From JBMOLL01 sp049325415 (GTDB taxonomy: Bacteria; Bacteroidota; Bacteroidia; Bacteroidales; GCA-2748055): 64,000 bases of DNA. Every line of letters starts with the position of its first letter. The stretch's first letter is position 1. Below are positions 1-8,873 of the stretch, piece by piece. Under the pieces are notes generated by a model. The model was given only the letters and a program-made list of their open reading frames with translations, was not told the origin of the DNA and did not search any database. Where the stretch lies: assembly GCA_049325415.1 (NCBI GenBank), contig JBMOLL010000144.1, positions 62,001 through 126,000 of the forward strand. The letters are read 5' to 3'. Position numbers and translations under genes: made by a program.

Positions 1-1070
1 TTAAGGGCACCGGTTCACTGTGGGTAAAGAGTGATAATTATGGACGGCCCGAAGACATCCTGATCCTGCAGGGAAGCCGCCTGGGGATCGGAAATTACCT
101 CGATTCCCCGCATGTGCCCAGCTACAGGGCGATCTCATATTTCACGGGGAAGGAAATGTGGCGGCTCGATGTGACCTGGACCGACAGTTACAGCAGAGAT
201 GTAGACGGATCGGCACTGGTGATAGGGGATACCGCTTACATCGGACTGGAAAATTCCCTCTTTACGGTTTTCAGTCCCGATCCGGCCCATGCAGCCCTCC
301 GCGACAGCATGCTTCAGCCCCGGATCTATCTTCAGCGAAAACTCTATTTCCCCCGTGACGTCACCCAGCATAAGTACAATGTGGTTACCGAATCCTCCCC
401 GTCAAAAATCGGAAGGATGATCTACGTGACCTCTGGCTCGGGTCATGTCTGGGGCTACGAAATGGACCTGAAGGAACTGACCTGGGATTATCCCACCGGA
501 TCCGACATGGACGGTTCACCCGTGGTGGCCGGCGACCGCTACCTGCTTGTTCCGGTTGAGAAGCAGTATATTCAGGGCAAAGGCGGCATTCTGTTCCTCG
601 ATCCCTCGAAAACTCCTTCCGAAGCTGCAATCTGGTACTGCCCGGTCAACGATACGGCCTATGCCAGCTGGCAGGGCGGGGTGATCGGTTCGGCAGCAGT
701 CACCGACCATTACAACGATAGGCATCTGGCTGCTTTTACCGGTGTCGACGGTATCCTCAGGGTAGTGAAATACGATGAGCTCAGCGGAAAGAAAGTTTAC
801 GGTCCCGACGGCAGTACCCTCTTTGACGAACCAGTGAGCGTATTTACCTATAAAACAGGTCCTTCCATTTCGACGCCCCTCTTTACATCCAACCGGCTGG
901 TTGTTTGCGGATACGACGGGATTTACCTTTTCGCCTACGACGAAGAGAACCACTTTACGCTGCTTGATCATTTCGCGGCGGCAGTGGAAGCCACACCGGT
1001 GGTTGCCGGCGGGAAACTGTTTATCGCATCAAGGAACGGATATCTCTATTGTTTCGGTAAAAAAGATTGA
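1..1070 (+). CDS. PQQ-like beta-propeller repeat protein, C-terminal part
   Basis: The reading frame is open from base 3, so the gene starts upstream of the window; the GTG at 114 is an internal valine codon. About 355 residues are visible. They show repeated blade-like segments: short beta strands ending in GSPVVAGDRYLLVPV or EATPVVAGGKLFIAS patterns, and a closing strand NGYLYCFGKKD that is typical of the last blade of PQQ-like (WD40-type) propellers. Such proteins act as binding scaffolds or enzymes in the periplasm or outside the cell. No ligand or catalytic residue can be named from this fragment. The signal peptide, if any, is outside the window. It ends 54 bases before the MerR gene, which looks unrelated. 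Confidence 0.75.
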   Translation, partial: KGTGSLWVKSDNYGRPEDILILQGSRLGIGNYLDSPHVPSYRAISYFTGKEMWRLDVTWTDSYSRDVDGSALVIGDTAYIGLENSLFTVFSPDPAHAALRDSMLQPRIYLQRKLYFPRDVTQHKYNVVTESSPSKIGRMIYVTSGSGHVWGYEMDLKELTWDYPTGSDMDGSPVVAGDRYLLVPVEKQYIQGKGGILFLDPSKTPSEAAIWYCPVNDTAYASWQGGVIGSAAVTDHYNDRHLAAFTGVDGILRVVKYDELSGKKVYGPDGSTLFDEPVSVFTYKTGPSISTPLFTSNRLVVCGYDGIYLFAYDEENHFTLLDHFAAAVEATPVVAGGKLFIASRNGYLYCFGKKD

Positions 1071-1124
1071 AAATAAGGCAGATTATTTTTAAATTGGACT
1101 TGTTTCCGAAAAACTGCTTTCCTC

Positions 1125-1460
1125 ATGCCCTACAAAGAACAAAAGGTTGAAAAGCTCTATTTTACCATTGGTGAAGTGGCAGAGATGTTCAACGTGAATA
1201 CCTCCCTGATCCGTTTCTGGGAGAAGGAGTTCGATATCATCAAACCCAAAAAGAACAAAAAAGGTAACCGGCTCTTTACGAAAAAGGATATTGATCATTT
1301 TCACATGATCTATCACCTTGTGAAAGAACAGGGTATGACGCTTAAGGGAGCGCAGATGAGGCTGAAGGAAAATCCGGAGGAGGAGGAGAAAAACTTTGAA
1401 GTGATCGCCATCCTCAAGAATGTCAGGGACATGCTGGAAGAGGTGAAAACGCATCTTTGA
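1125..1460 (+). CDS. MerR family transcriptional regulator
   Basis: A 111-residue protein with an N-terminal MerR helix-turn-helix (roughly residues 10-80). It includes the FTIGEVAEMFNVNTSLIRFW recognition region and the GNRLFTKKDIDHF wing. MerR proteins bind palindromic operators as dimers. This one has only a short C-terminal helix (about residues 85-111) and no cysteine-rich metal site, so no inducer can be proposed. It lies 21 bases before the Nif3-like gene and then a zinc-ribbon coiled-coil gene. I recall this trio as a recurring arrangement in Bacteroidota, which suggests a housekeeping role rather than a stress regulator. The start ATG at 1125 is the first one giving a full HTH. Confidence 0.85.
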   Translation: MPYKEQKVEKLYFTIGEVAEMFNVNTSLIRFWEKEFDIIKPKKNKKGNRLFTKKDIDHFHMIYHLVKEQGMTLKGAQMRLKENPEEEEKNFEVIAILKNVRDMLEEVKTHL

Positions 1461-1481
1461 CAGGACTTTACGGCACAGGCT

Positions 1482-2576
1482 ATGAGACTTTCCGAGATAA
1501 TCAGGGTACTGGAGCAGCATGCCCCACTTTCCCTGCAGGAGTCATACGATAATTCGGGTCTGCAGGTAGGCGATCCGAAGATGGACATCAACGGGGCCCT
1601 GATCACAACCGATGTGACGCCCGAGGTACTCGATGAAGCGATCCGCCTGGGCTTTAACCTGATCATTTCGCATCATCCGCTGATCTTTGGCGGGATCAAA
1701 TCCCTGACCGGCCGGACGGTCACCGAGCAACTCGTAATCCACGCCATACGCAATGAGATAGCGATTTACAGCGGACATACAAATTTTGATGCCGTGTTCA
1801 ACGGGGTCAGCCTGAAGATCTGTGACAAGCTGGGGCTGATTAATAACCAGATCCTGGAACCGGTGAAGGGCAGTCTGAAAAAACTGGTGGTATTCGTACC
1901 TCTTTCACATGCCGGAGAAGTAAGAGAGGCCCTATTCAGGGGCGGAGCGGGGGTGATCGGTAATTACGACAGTTGCAGCTTCAACCTGGAAGGAACGGGG
2001 ACCTTCCGCGGAGGCGAAAATACCGATCCCTTTGTAGGCGAGAAAGGCAAGCTGCACAGGGAAGCCGAAGTGAGGATTGAGACCGTGATCCCTGCCCACC
2101 TGGCCGGTTCAGCAGTGGAGGCCATGAAACTTGTTCATCCCTACGAAGAAGTGGCCTATGACCTCTATCCCCTTGAAAACGACTATCCGCTGGCGGGCAT
2201 GGGCATGCTGGGTGAATTGCCCGATGAAATGGATGAACTGATGTTCCTGCAGTTCCTGAAGGACCGGTTCTCTGCAGGATGCATACGGCATACGGCCTTA
2301 CTCGGGAAAAAGGTGAGGAAGGTGGCGGTGTGCGGCGGAGCAGGGAGCTTCCTCCTGAAAAAAGCCATTGCGGCACGGGCCGATGTTTTTATTACCGGGG
2401 ATATGAAGTATCACGGGTTTTTCGATGCGGTGGGCAGGATCCTGCTGGCAGATATCGGACATTATGAGAGCGAACAATTTACACAGGAATTATTTTATGA
2501 ATTAATTATCAAAAATTTCCCTAAATTTGCAGTCCGTTTATCAGAAATAAATACAAATCCAATTAAATATTTCTAA
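1482..2576 (+). CDS. Nif3-like dinuclear metal-centre protein
   Basis: A 364-residue member of the Nif3/YqfO family (often labelled GTP cyclohydrolase 1 type 2-like), in the long form that carries a central inserted domain (about residues 125-235). Metal-binding signatures are visible: ISHHPLIFGG near residue 65, SGHTNFDAVFNG near residue 95, and the C-terminal HYESEQ motif near residue 330. The family forms hexameric toroids with two metals per subunit. Its physiological substrate is unsettled, so no reaction is assigned. The gene follows MerR by 21 bases and precedes the zinc-ribbon gene by 3 bases, so the three are very likely co-transcribed. Confidence 0.9.
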   Translation: MRLSEIIRVLEQHAPLSLQESYDNSGLQVGDPKMDINGALITTDVTPEVLDEAIRLGFNLIISHHPLIFGGIKSLTGRTVTEQLVIHAIRNEIAIYSGHTNFDAVFNGVSLKICDKLGLINNQILEPVKGSLKKLVVFVPLSHAGEVREALFRGGAGVIGNYDSCSFNLEGTGTFRGGENTDPFVGEKGKLHREAEVRIETVIPAHLAGSAVEAMKLVHPYEEVAYDLYPLENDYPLAGMGMLGELPDEMDELMFLQFLKDRFSAGCIRHTALLGKKVRKVAVCGGAGSFLLKKAIAARADVFITGDMKYHGFFDAVGRILLADIGHYESEQFTQELFYELIIKNFPKFAVRLSEINTNPIKYF

Positions 2577-2579
2577 TCC

Positions 2580-3350
2580 ATGGTGAAAGAAAAAACCAAT
2601 GCAGAAGTGGCCGAGATGACAATAGAGGAGAGGCTCAGGGCACTTTATGAGTTGCAGCAGGTGGATACCTCTATTGATAAGATCCGTATCCTCAGGGGGG
2701 AACTCCCTCTTGAAGTACAGGACCTGGAGGATGAAATTGAAGGTCTTCAGACCAGGATATCCAAGTTTGATGAGGATATCGCCGCCCTGGAGAAATCCAT
2801 TTCAGGGAAGAAACAGGAGATCCAGAACGCACAGGGCCTCATCAAGAAGTACGAGGAGCAGCAGAACAACGTCAGGAACAACCGTGAATACGATTCCCTG
2901 TCGAAGGAAATCGAGTTCCAGGTCCTTGAAATCGAACTCTGTGAAAAACGTATCCGTGAGTTCACCGCCCAGATCAATGAAAAGAAAGAAGTGATCGCCG
3001 AGTCGCAGAAGGTTTTCGACGAGAGGAAAGTCGACCTCGACAACAAGCGTAAGGAGCTGGAAGAAATTGTAGCTGAAACGCAGAAGGAAGAGGAACAGCT
3101 CATGGATAAGTCAGACAGCATTCAGCACCTGGTGGAAGGCAGGCTGCTCACAGCCTACAAAAAGATCCGTGCCAATGCACGTAACGGACTGGCTGTGGTT
3201 ACCGTTGAGAGGGATGCCTGCGGCGGTTGCTTCAACAAGATCCCGCCCCAGCGTCAGTTGGACATCGCTTCAAGGAAAAAGATCATTGTTTGCGAATATT
3301 GCGGAAGGATTCTGGTCGACGACCAGATCTCCTCCCCGCTGGCAGAATAA
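2580..3350 (+). CDS. Zinc ribbon / coiled-coil protein (DUF164 family)
   Basis: A 256-residue protein. Residues about 15-190 are highly charged and heptad-like (long Glu/Lys/Leu/Ile helices), forming a hairpin coiled coil. The C-terminus has a C4 zinc ribbon: CGGC near residue 214 and CEYC near residue 238. This matches the C4-type zinc-ribbon (DUF164) family, thought to bind nucleic acid or nucleotides; the precise role is not established. It begins 3 bases after the Nif3-like gene, pointing to translational coupling. It ends just before a convergent gene at 3391. Confidence 0.88.
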   Translation: MVKEKTNAEVAEMTIEERLRALYELQQVDTSIDKIRILRGELPLEVQDLEDEIEGLQTRISKFDEDIAALEKSISGKKQEIQNAQGLIKKYEEQQNNVRNNREYDSLSKEIEFQVLEIELCEKRIREFTAQINEKKEVIAESQKVFDERKVDLDNKRKELEEIVAETQKEEEQLMDKSDSIQHLVEGRLLTAYKKIRANARNGLAVVTVERDACGGCFNKIPPQRQLDIASRKKIIVCEYCGRILVDDQISSPLAE

Positions 3351-3357
3351 TAATTTT

Positions 3358-3426
3358 GAGAAACCGGATTACCGGGTGCGGCCGGCAGGGTTAATCCCCC
3401 TTTTTGCCTGCTTCACCCGGTTTCTC
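3358..3426. repeat. Inverted repeat at a convergent gene junction
   Basis: GAGAAACCGG at 3358-3367 is matched by its exact reverse complement at 3417-3426. A second nested pair, CCGGGTG at 3373-3379 and CACCCGG at 3414-3420, competes for the same arm. The element sits between the zinc-ribbon gene (plus) and the capA-like gene (minus) and covers the last codons of the latter. It may act as a bidirectional transcription end signal, but there is no clean T-tract beside the stem. Confidence 0.4.
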
Positions 3427-4503
3427 TTTGTACCACCCGCTGCCGTCTGCTTCATAACCGGGAATGTTTTCCACGGTATCCTCAATAAAAAGTTTCATTT
3501 CCAGGACTGACTGAGAAGACAGGTCCGAAGGTTCTCCGTTCAGATGGTTGTCGGACGTCAGGGTGAATACCGTTTTCCCCCCTTCCACGGGTTTACAGAC
3601 ATAAACAGGCAGGTAGGAACTGCTTTTCACGAAGGTTTGTTCCGGATTTTTTTCCACTTCAAGCGAAACAATGATCCCCCCGTTGCGGTAGCGCTCACGC
3701 TGGTTGGAGATCAGGTTTCCCATTGACCAGACGATTAACTTTCCTTCCGGCGACCGTTCGATGGGCTGCACAACGTGGGGATGCGACCCGATGATCACAT
3801 CCGTTCCGTGAGCCAGAAGAAAACGGGCCAGTTCGCGTTGGGTGCGGTTTTCGGTCCGCTCGTATTCATTCCCCCAGTGCATAAAGGCGATCAGGAGGTC
3901 GGGTGAGGCCAGCCGGGCTTTTTCAATGTCGGCAGCGATCTGCGTGGTATCGATATAGTTGACGATATTCGGTGGCTGCACAGTCAGTCCGTTCGTGCCA
4001 TAGCTGTAGTTCAGCAGGGCGAAGCGCACGCCCTTTTTCTCAAAGATCAGCGGGTAGTGCACCGCCCGCTCCAGCGAATCACGGAAGGTTCCCGTATGGA
4101 TCAGGTCCAGGCTGTCGAGAATCCGGTGTGTTCTTTCCAGCCCTTTCTTCCTGCGGTCCAGCGCATGGTTGTTGGCATTTACGAGGATGTCGAATCCCGC
4201 TTCCTTCAGGCTTATGGCCAGGGCATCGGGACTAGAAAACTGCGGGTAGCCTTTGTAGGGAGGACCGGCCAGGTTCACTTCCAGGTTGCCCAGGGTGATG
4301 TCGGCTGTTCCCAGTTCGGGCAGGTTACGGAAATAGCTGCTGTAGTCGTAGCGATCCGTTGCCGGATCGTACGCCGATTCGATCTGGGAATCGTGCCCCA
4401 TGATATCCCCTGTAAAGATCAGCTGCAGACGGATAGTGTCCTGTGCACCGGCAGGGTGCGACAGGAAAAGAAGTACAGTCAGTATGGCAGGGACTCTTAC
4501 CAT
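3391..4503 (-). CDS. CapA family metallophosphatase-like protein
   Basis: A 370-residue protein starting at the ATG at 4503. An upstream in-frame extension only translates the Gly-rich end of the previous gene and is rejected. The N-terminus MVRVPAILTVLLFLSHPAGA is a signal peptide. Next come LIFTGDIMGHDSQ, LGNLEVNLAG, NANNHALDR, FMHWGNEY and IGSHPHVVQ, the conserved metal-site motifs of the CapA / poly-gamma-glutamate synthesis fold, a calcineurin-like phosphoesterase relative. The substrate is unknown, and no other capsule gene is nearby, so a capsule role should not be assumed. Its start overlaps the stop of the TPM gene by 7 bases (ATGGTAA), and its ribosome binding site would be the GGAGG inside that gene, implying translational coupling. 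Confidence 0.85.
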   Translation of the reverse strand: MVRVPAILTVLLFLSHPAGAQDTIRLQLIFTGDIMGHDSQIESAYDPATDRYDYSSYFRNLPELGTADITLGNLEVNLAGPPYKGYPQFSSPDALAISLKEAGFDILVNANNHALDRRKKGLERTHRILDSLDLIHTGTFRDSLERAVHYPLIFEKKGVRFALLNYSYGTNGLTVQPPNIVNYIDTTQIAADIEKARLASPDLLIAFMHWGNEYERTENRTQRELARFLLAHGTDVIIGSHPHVVQPIERSPEGKLIVWSMGNLISNQRERYRNGGIIVSLEVEKNPEQTFVKSSSYLPVYVCKPVEGGKTVFTLTSDNHLNGEPSDLSSQSVLEMKLFIEDTVENIPGYEADGSGWYKEKPGEAGKKGD

Positions 4504-5291
4504 GAACCTCCGGCTCCGCCACCGCCGAATGATCCGCCGCCGCCGCCACTGAAGCCGCCACCGCCGAAACCGCCACCGCCGCCACTGAATCCACCCCAGC
4601 TGCCGCCGCTTCCCCTTCCGGAGTTCAGCATGCCCAGGGCGATCCACAGGGGCAGGTTACTGCGGCCCATTCCCACGCTCCTCCTGTTCCGGCCACCGAA
4701 GATGGCGCCGAAGATAATGATCATGACGATTATTGAGATCACTTTGGATAACTGCCCGGAGGAGGATTTACTGACATACTGGTCGGCGGTGAAATTTCCG
4801 TCGAGGAGGTTGATCAGGACATCTATGGCTTTGTTCACGCCTTCGTAGTAATTGCCGGCCCTGAACGACGGGAGCATCTCCTGCTCCACGATCCTTTTGC
4901 TCACGGCATCGGTTACAAACTCTTCCACACCGTAGCCGGTGGAGACGAAGGTCTTGTGGGCGTTCACGTCAATAAGAATGACGATCCCGTTATCCTTTCC
5001 CTGCTGGCCGACTTTCCATTTCTCGCCGATACGCTGTGCGAGGTCACCGGGCTCATAGCCCTTGCTGTCGCTCAGCGTCACTACGAAGATCTGTGTGGAC
5101 GACCGTTGTTCAAAGGCTGCCAGTTTTTCGTTCAGCTGAGCACCTTCGGATCGGCTGAATGCGCCGGCATAATCGTTGACCCAGGCCGACGGTGCATCGG
5201 GTACCGGTAGGTCATCGGCTGCCTGCACTCCCAAAGGGAAAACAAAGAGCAGCAGGGCAATGACTGTATACAGATAGTTACGTTTTTTCAT
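4497..5291 (-). CDS. TPM domain protein with Gly-rich tail (YgcG-like)
   Basis: A 264-residue envelope protein. It has an N-terminal signal peptide (about residues 1-24, ending in GVQA) and a TPM domain (about 30-165, with WVNDYAGAF and STQIFVVTLSDSKGYEP). A transmembrane helix follows at about residues 183-198 (VISIIVMIIIFGAIFGG). The tail, from about residue 220, is almost purely Gly/Ser and ends in GGAGGSW. TPM proteins of this layout are implicated in membrane-associated repair or protein handling, and are often encoded next to LemA, as here. It overlaps the upstream TPM gene by one base (TAATG) and the downstream capA-like gene by 7 bases. Confidence 0.87.
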   Translation of the reverse strand: MKKRNYLYTVIALLLFVFPLGVQAADDLPVPDAPSAWVNDYAGAFSRSEGAQLNEKLAAFEQRSSTQIFVVTLSDSKGYEPGDLAQRIGEKWKVGQQGKDNGIVILIDVNAHKTFVSTGYGVEEFVTDAVSKRIVEQEMLPSFRAGNYYEGVNKAIDVLINLLDGNFTADQYVSKSSSGQLSKVISIIVMIIIFGAIFGGRNRRSVGMGRSNLPLWIALGMLNSGRGSGGSWGGFSGGGGGFGGGGFSGGGGGSFGGGGAGGSW

Positions 5292-5737
5292 TATTTCCTC
5301 CCGAATGATATATCATCCGTTAATTCATTTTTGTCGTCCGACTGATGCGGAAAATGTTTTTTCAGTTGTTCGCCGGCAAGGGTGATACCCTGCGCGATCC
5401 CGTTGGCAAAACGCCCCTGGCGGAATTCAGCCTGCATCATTTCCTTGATCCCGTCCCAGAAATTTTCAGGGACCAGGCTGTTGATGCCAGCATCGCCAAG
5501 TATGGCAAAGGCCCGGTCTTTTACCGAAACGAAGAAGAGTACACCGTTCCGCTCGGCGGTACGGTGCATCTCCAGTTTTTTAAACCACCAGGCTGCACAG
5601 TCCATAATGTCACCGCGGCAACGGTTGCTGATATGGACCCTGATTTCTCCGGAACAGTTCATTTCGGCCTCCTGTATGGCCTTTCTGATCTGGATCTTTT
5701 CCCCTTCATTAAGGAATCGGGAAGCTCTCATGATCAT
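5291..5737 (-). CDS. Second TPM domain protein, no signal peptide
   Basis: A 148-residue protein made of a single TPM domain (about residues 20-130), with motifs SGEIRVHISNRC, NGVLFFVSVKDRAFAI and FANGIAQGITLAGEQL. Unlike its neighbour it lacks a signal peptide and a Gly-rich tail, so it probably works on the cytoplasmic side or as a partner. Two methionines are close together (residues 1 and 3). The first is chosen because it overlaps the lemA stop by one base (TGATG), a common coupling arrangement. It ends one base into the start codon of the next TPM gene. Confidence 0.83.
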   Translation of the reverse strand: MIMRASRFLNEGEKIQIRKAIQEAEMNCSGEIRVHISNRCRGDIMDCAAWWFKKLEMHRTAERNGVLFFVSVKDRAFAILGDAGINSLVPENFWDGIKEMMQAEFRQGRFANGIAQGITLAGEQLKKHFPHQSDDKNELTDDISFGRK

Positions 5738-6321
5738 CAGAATTGAACGGTGGGAGCTGTTTCGGCACCGGCGGTCGCCTCAAAATAGCCTTTCTTCTCA
5801 AGCCCCATCATCCCTGCGATAATGTTTTTCGGGAAACGGCGGATGGCCACGTTGTAAGCCTGAACCATTTCGTTGAACTTCCTCCTTTCAACAGCGATTC
5901 TGTTTTCGGTTCCCTCCAGCTGTGACTGGAGCTCCAGGAAGTTCTGATTGGCCTTGAGCTCGGGGTACTGTTCCACAGTGACCAGCAGCCGGGAGAGGGC
6001 GGAGCTCAGTCCCTGCTGGGCCTGTTCAAACTGGGCGATCGACTCGGGTGTAAGCTTGCTCGCATCTACATTAATGCTGGTGGCTTTGGCCCTGGCTTCG
6101 ATCACCTGGGTGAGGGTCTGCTGTTCAAAATTAGCATAGCCCTTAACCGTGTTCACCAGGTTGGGGATCAGGTCGGCCCTGCGCTGGTAAACATTCTCCA
6201 CGTTGGCCCACTGCCCGCTGACGGCTTCATCCTGCCTTACCAGGCCGTTGTAAAGTCCTACACCCCAGAGTGCCAGTAAAACAATGGCACCGACGATATA
6301 CAATGTTGTTCTGTTTTTCAT
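5737..6321 (-). CDS. lemA: LemA family membrane protein
   Basis: A 194-residue protein. The ATG at 6321 is preferred because MKNRTTLYIVGAIVLLALWG begins an N-terminal transmembrane helix; the longer frame back to 6477 adds unrelated sequence. The LemA core follows: an extended helical domain with QDEAVSGQWANVENVYQRR, DLIPNLVNTVKGY and RFPKNIIAGMMGL. LemA proteins are single-pass membrane proteins with an extracytoplasmic helical bundle; their molecular activity is not well defined. This is the first gene of a four-gene minus-strand operon (lemA, TPM, TPM, capA-like) in which every junction overlaps. Confidence 0.9.
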   Translation of the reverse strand: MKNRTTLYIVGAIVLLALWGVGLYNGLVRQDEAVSGQWANVENVYQRRADLIPNLVNTVKGYANFEQQTLTQVIEARAKATSINVDASKLTPESIAQFEQAQQGLSSALSRLLVTVEQYPELKANQNFLELQSQLEGTENRIAVERRKFNEMVQAYNVAIRRFPKNIIAGMMGLEKKGYFEATAGAETAPTVQF

Positions 6322-6464
6322 TTCTCGTAATTTTTTTGCTAAGGTAAAAAAACTTTCCCGGAAGGCCGGATCAGCGGCAAAATATCGGTGAAAATTCGGA
6401 TAAGGGCCACCGGTCACCGGCACTAAGGAAGCGAACAAAGTAAGCCTGCCGGCGTTCTTAAAGC

Positions 6465-6836
6465 ATGAAGTCCGCACCGGTCATCCTGTTCGACGGATAC
6501 TGTCACCTTTGCAGCCGCTCCGTCCGTTTTGTCAAAAGACATTCCCGGCCCGGACGTTTTGTTTTCCTGCCGGTTTCTTCGCCGGAAACGCAGAGCCTGC
6601 TTGGGGGGAGTAAGCTTGCTGGGCCCCTGCCTGATACCCTCATTCTTATCTCGGGGGAGGAGATCCTGTTTCGCAGCCGGGCGGCGCTGCGCATCTCAGC
6701 GCAACTGCGTTTTCCCTGGAACCTGGCCACGGTATTTTACCTCTTTCCACGTTTCCTGCGCGATCCGCTTTACGATCTGATCGCCCGAAACCGTTACCGC
6801 TGGTTCGGGAAGAGGGAGAGCTGTTACTTACCGTAA
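6465..6836 (+). CDS. DCC family thiol-disulfide oxidoreductase-like protein (DUF393)
   Basis: A 123-residue protein opening with APVILFDGYCHLCSRSVRFV. This is the DCC-type motif, a thioredoxin-like CxxC (here CHLC) after a DG pair, and the family is annotated as putative thiol-disulfide oxidoreductases. Further family features are ALRISAQLRFPWNLATVFYL and the ending DLIARNRYRWFGK. The partner protein is unknown. It is divergent from lemA, with 143 bases between the start codons. It is followed by 112 bases before the histidine kinase gene, including a small CCCGC/GCGGG hairpin at 6872-6885 that could be a weak terminator. Confidence 0.85.
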   Translation: MKSAPVILFDGYCHLCSRSVRFVKRHSRPGRFVFLPVSSPETQSLLGGSKLAGPLPDTLILISGEEILFRSRAALRISAQLRFPWNLATVFYLFPRFLRDPLYDLIARNRYRWFGKRESCYLP

Positions 6837-6948
6837 ATAAGTTGTGCAGAACTGTTGTTAAAAAGGGGCCTCCCGCTCCTGCGGGCCTGCAACTTTTTGC
6901 CTAACTTTCCGTGAATTTCAAGATTGCGTTCTCCCTAAAGCCATTCAT

Positions 6949-7905
6949 ATGCTCATCAAACTTGCCATTATCCTGTCCATCTTCCTGCAGGTACTGGCCG
7001 CCATACTGGCCATCAACCTTGCCCGGGAGGTGCGGTTCAACCGGTCCTGGATCCTGCTCACCCTGGCCCTCCTGCTGATGGCCGTGCGCCGGGTGGTGGA
7101 TTATCTTCCCTTTGTGTACCGTGATGTTTCCGAGACCCTGTCGATGATCAATACCTGGATCGCGGTGCTGACCTCGGTGCTGATTACCCTGGGGATCTAC
7201 TTTATCCGGAGGATATTCAGGATGATCGGTCAGGCGGAAGCAGCCCGGCGGTCGATCGATAAGATCGTGCTGAACACGATTATCAAAACCGAGGAATCGG
7301 AAAGGCGGCGCATTGCCCGCGATCTGCACGACGGACTGGGGCCACTGCTATCCAACCTCAAGATGTCGGTGTCGGCACTGGAGCAAAACCCGGGACCGGG
7401 AGGGAACAGGGAAGTCATTGCCAGCATGAAAGTCGTGGCGGAAGAAGCCCTGTCGAGCATCAAGGAGATCTCCAATAATCTGAGTCCGCACCTGCTTGAC
7501 AATTTCGGGCTGCACCGGGCCATTGAAATGTTCATTGAAAAACTGTCGGCCGGAAGCCAGGTGAAATTCCGGCTTCGTTCGAATATCCGTGAAGTACGCT
7601 TTGGCTATAACACCGAAATTGTTACCTACCGTGTGCTTTGTGAACTGATCAACAATTCCCTGAAGCATGCCGGGTCGGAGGAGATAAAAATCAATATCTT
7701 TGTTAACCTCGACCAGATGATCATCCGTTACCGCGACAACGGCAGGGGGGTCGACCTGAAAGCGGGTGAAACATCGGGACCGGGCATGGGCATCTCGAAT
7801 ATGGAAACACGCATCCGTTCGCTGGGCGGGGCAATTGAGTTCAGGTCGGAACCCGGGAGCGGCTTTGCGGCGATCATCCAGGTTCCGGTAAAGATCAGAT
7901 CATGA
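6949..7905 (+). CDS. Sensor histidine kinase, NarX/DegS type
   Basis: A 318-residue kinase. Three hydrophobic helices (about residues 3-25, 28-48, 62-85) replace a recognisable sensor domain, so the stimulus may be sensed in the membrane. A HisKA_3 dimerisation domain carries the phospho-accepting His127 in RRRIARDLHDGLGPLLSN. A HATPase_c domain follows, with ELINNSLKHAG (N box), YRDNGRGVDL (G1) and GPGMGISNMETRIRSLGG (G2). This class pairs with LuxR-type regulators. The next gene is one and overlaps the kinase stop by 4 bases (ATGA). Confidence 0.92.
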   Translation: MLIKLAIILSIFLQVLAAILAINLAREVRFNRSWILLTLALLLMAVRRVVDYLPFVYRDVSETLSMINTWIAVLTSVLITLGIYFIRRIFRMIGQAEAARRSIDKIVLNTIIKTEESERRRIARDLHDGLGPLLSNLKMSVSALEQNPGPGGNREVIASMKVVAEEALSSIKEISNNLSPHLLDNFGLHRAIEMFIEKLSAGSQVKFRLRSNIREVRFGYNTEIVTYRVLCELINNSLKHAGSEEIKINIFVNLDQMIIRYRDNGRGVDLKAGETSGPGMGISNMETRIRSLGGAIEFRSEPGSGFAAIIQVPVKIRS

Positions 7906-8549
7906 AATGGAACCTTGTCATCGTCGATAATCACAGTCTCTTCCGTAACGGGCTGAAAGTGCTGCTGCGCACCACCATGAACGACTATCTGGGGGAGATC
8001 TATGAGGCGGAGAGCGGGCCGGACTTGCTCAGGCTCACCGAACGCTGTTCTTTCGACGTGGCCCTGATGGATATTGCCATGCCCGAAATGTCGGGGATCG
8101 AAGCCACGACACGCCTGCTGCGAATCTGCCCGCAGGTGAAGGTCATTGCCCTGACCATGTTCCGCGAACACGATTATTACCTGCAGATGATCCATGCCGG
8201 GGCATCAGGTTTCCTGGTCAAGGATGCGGAAATCACCGAGGTAAAGGAAGCGATTCTTTCCGTGATGGAAGGCGGGGAATATTTTCCGGGCTCCGTACTG
8301 ATTGAACTGCTGAAACGGGAGGAACAGGCAGCCGTGAAAGATAAGGCGGCCGAGCATCTCTCCGACAGGGAGGTGGAGGTGATCAGCCTGATATGCAAGG
8401 GTCTGTCGAACCAGGAAATGGCCGACCAGCTGTTCCTGAGCAAACGGACGATCGACAACCACCGGGCCAATATCCTGGAGAAAACGGGATGCAGGAATAC
8501 AGCCAGCCTGGTGATCTGGGCGGTGAAGAACCGGATTGTGGAAGTATAG
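7902..8549 (+). CDS. Response regulator, NarL/FixJ family
   Basis: A 215-residue regulator. The receiver domain (about residues 1-120) has acidic residues near the start, the phospho-acceptor Asp57 in VALMDIAMPEMSGIEA, and the switch residues ALTMF and GFLVKDA. The LuxR-type HTH (about 150-212) reads LSDREVEVISLICKGLSNQE and then LFLSKRTIDNHRANILEKTG. It overlaps the kinase gene by 4 bases, so the two form one two-component system. The target genes are not identifiable. It is followed by a 550-base non-coding repeat region. Confidence 0.93.
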   Translation: MKWNLVIVDNHSLFRNGLKVLLRTTMNDYLGEIYEAESGPDLLRLTERCSFDVALMDIAMPEMSGIEATTRLLRICPQVKVIALTMFREHDYYLQMIHAGASGFLVKDAEITEVKEAILSVMEGGEYFPGSVLIELLKREEQAAVKDKAAEHLSDREVEVISLICKGLSNQEMADQLFLSKRTIDNHRANILEKTGCRNTASLVIWAVKNRIVEV

Positions 8550-8612
8550 GGGAATTGAGGTTGAGGTTAAGAATGAGGTTGAGGTAAAGAATGAGGTTGA
8601 GAATGAGGTTGA

Positions 8613-8640
8613 GTCAGCCTTCGCTAAAGCTATGGCTGAC
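8613..8640. repeat. GTCAGCC inverted repeat
   Basis: GTCAGCC at 8613-8619 and its reverse complement GGCTGAC at 8634-8640 enclose a 14-base loop, TTCGCTAAAGCTAT. It directly follows the GAATGAGGTTGAG repeats and is 64 bases past the response regulator stop. It could end that transcript, but no T-tract follows it. Confidence 0.5.
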
Positions 8641-8873
8641 GGGGGTTGGTAACCTGCTGATTATGTTGTCTTATCCTTATTCTGATGTAATCCCTCACTG
8701 ATCACTCATTTCTCATCACGCATCTCGCGTTTCGCGTCTCCCGTCACGTTCCGCCCGCCGAAGCCTCTGGCTAATGCAGGCGTCACCCGTCTCGTAAAAA
8801 AGCCACAAAGGTTTAACCCAAAGGCGCTAAGACTCAAAGGCTCAAAGTATTGTGCAAAAGGCAAACCTCCCCG

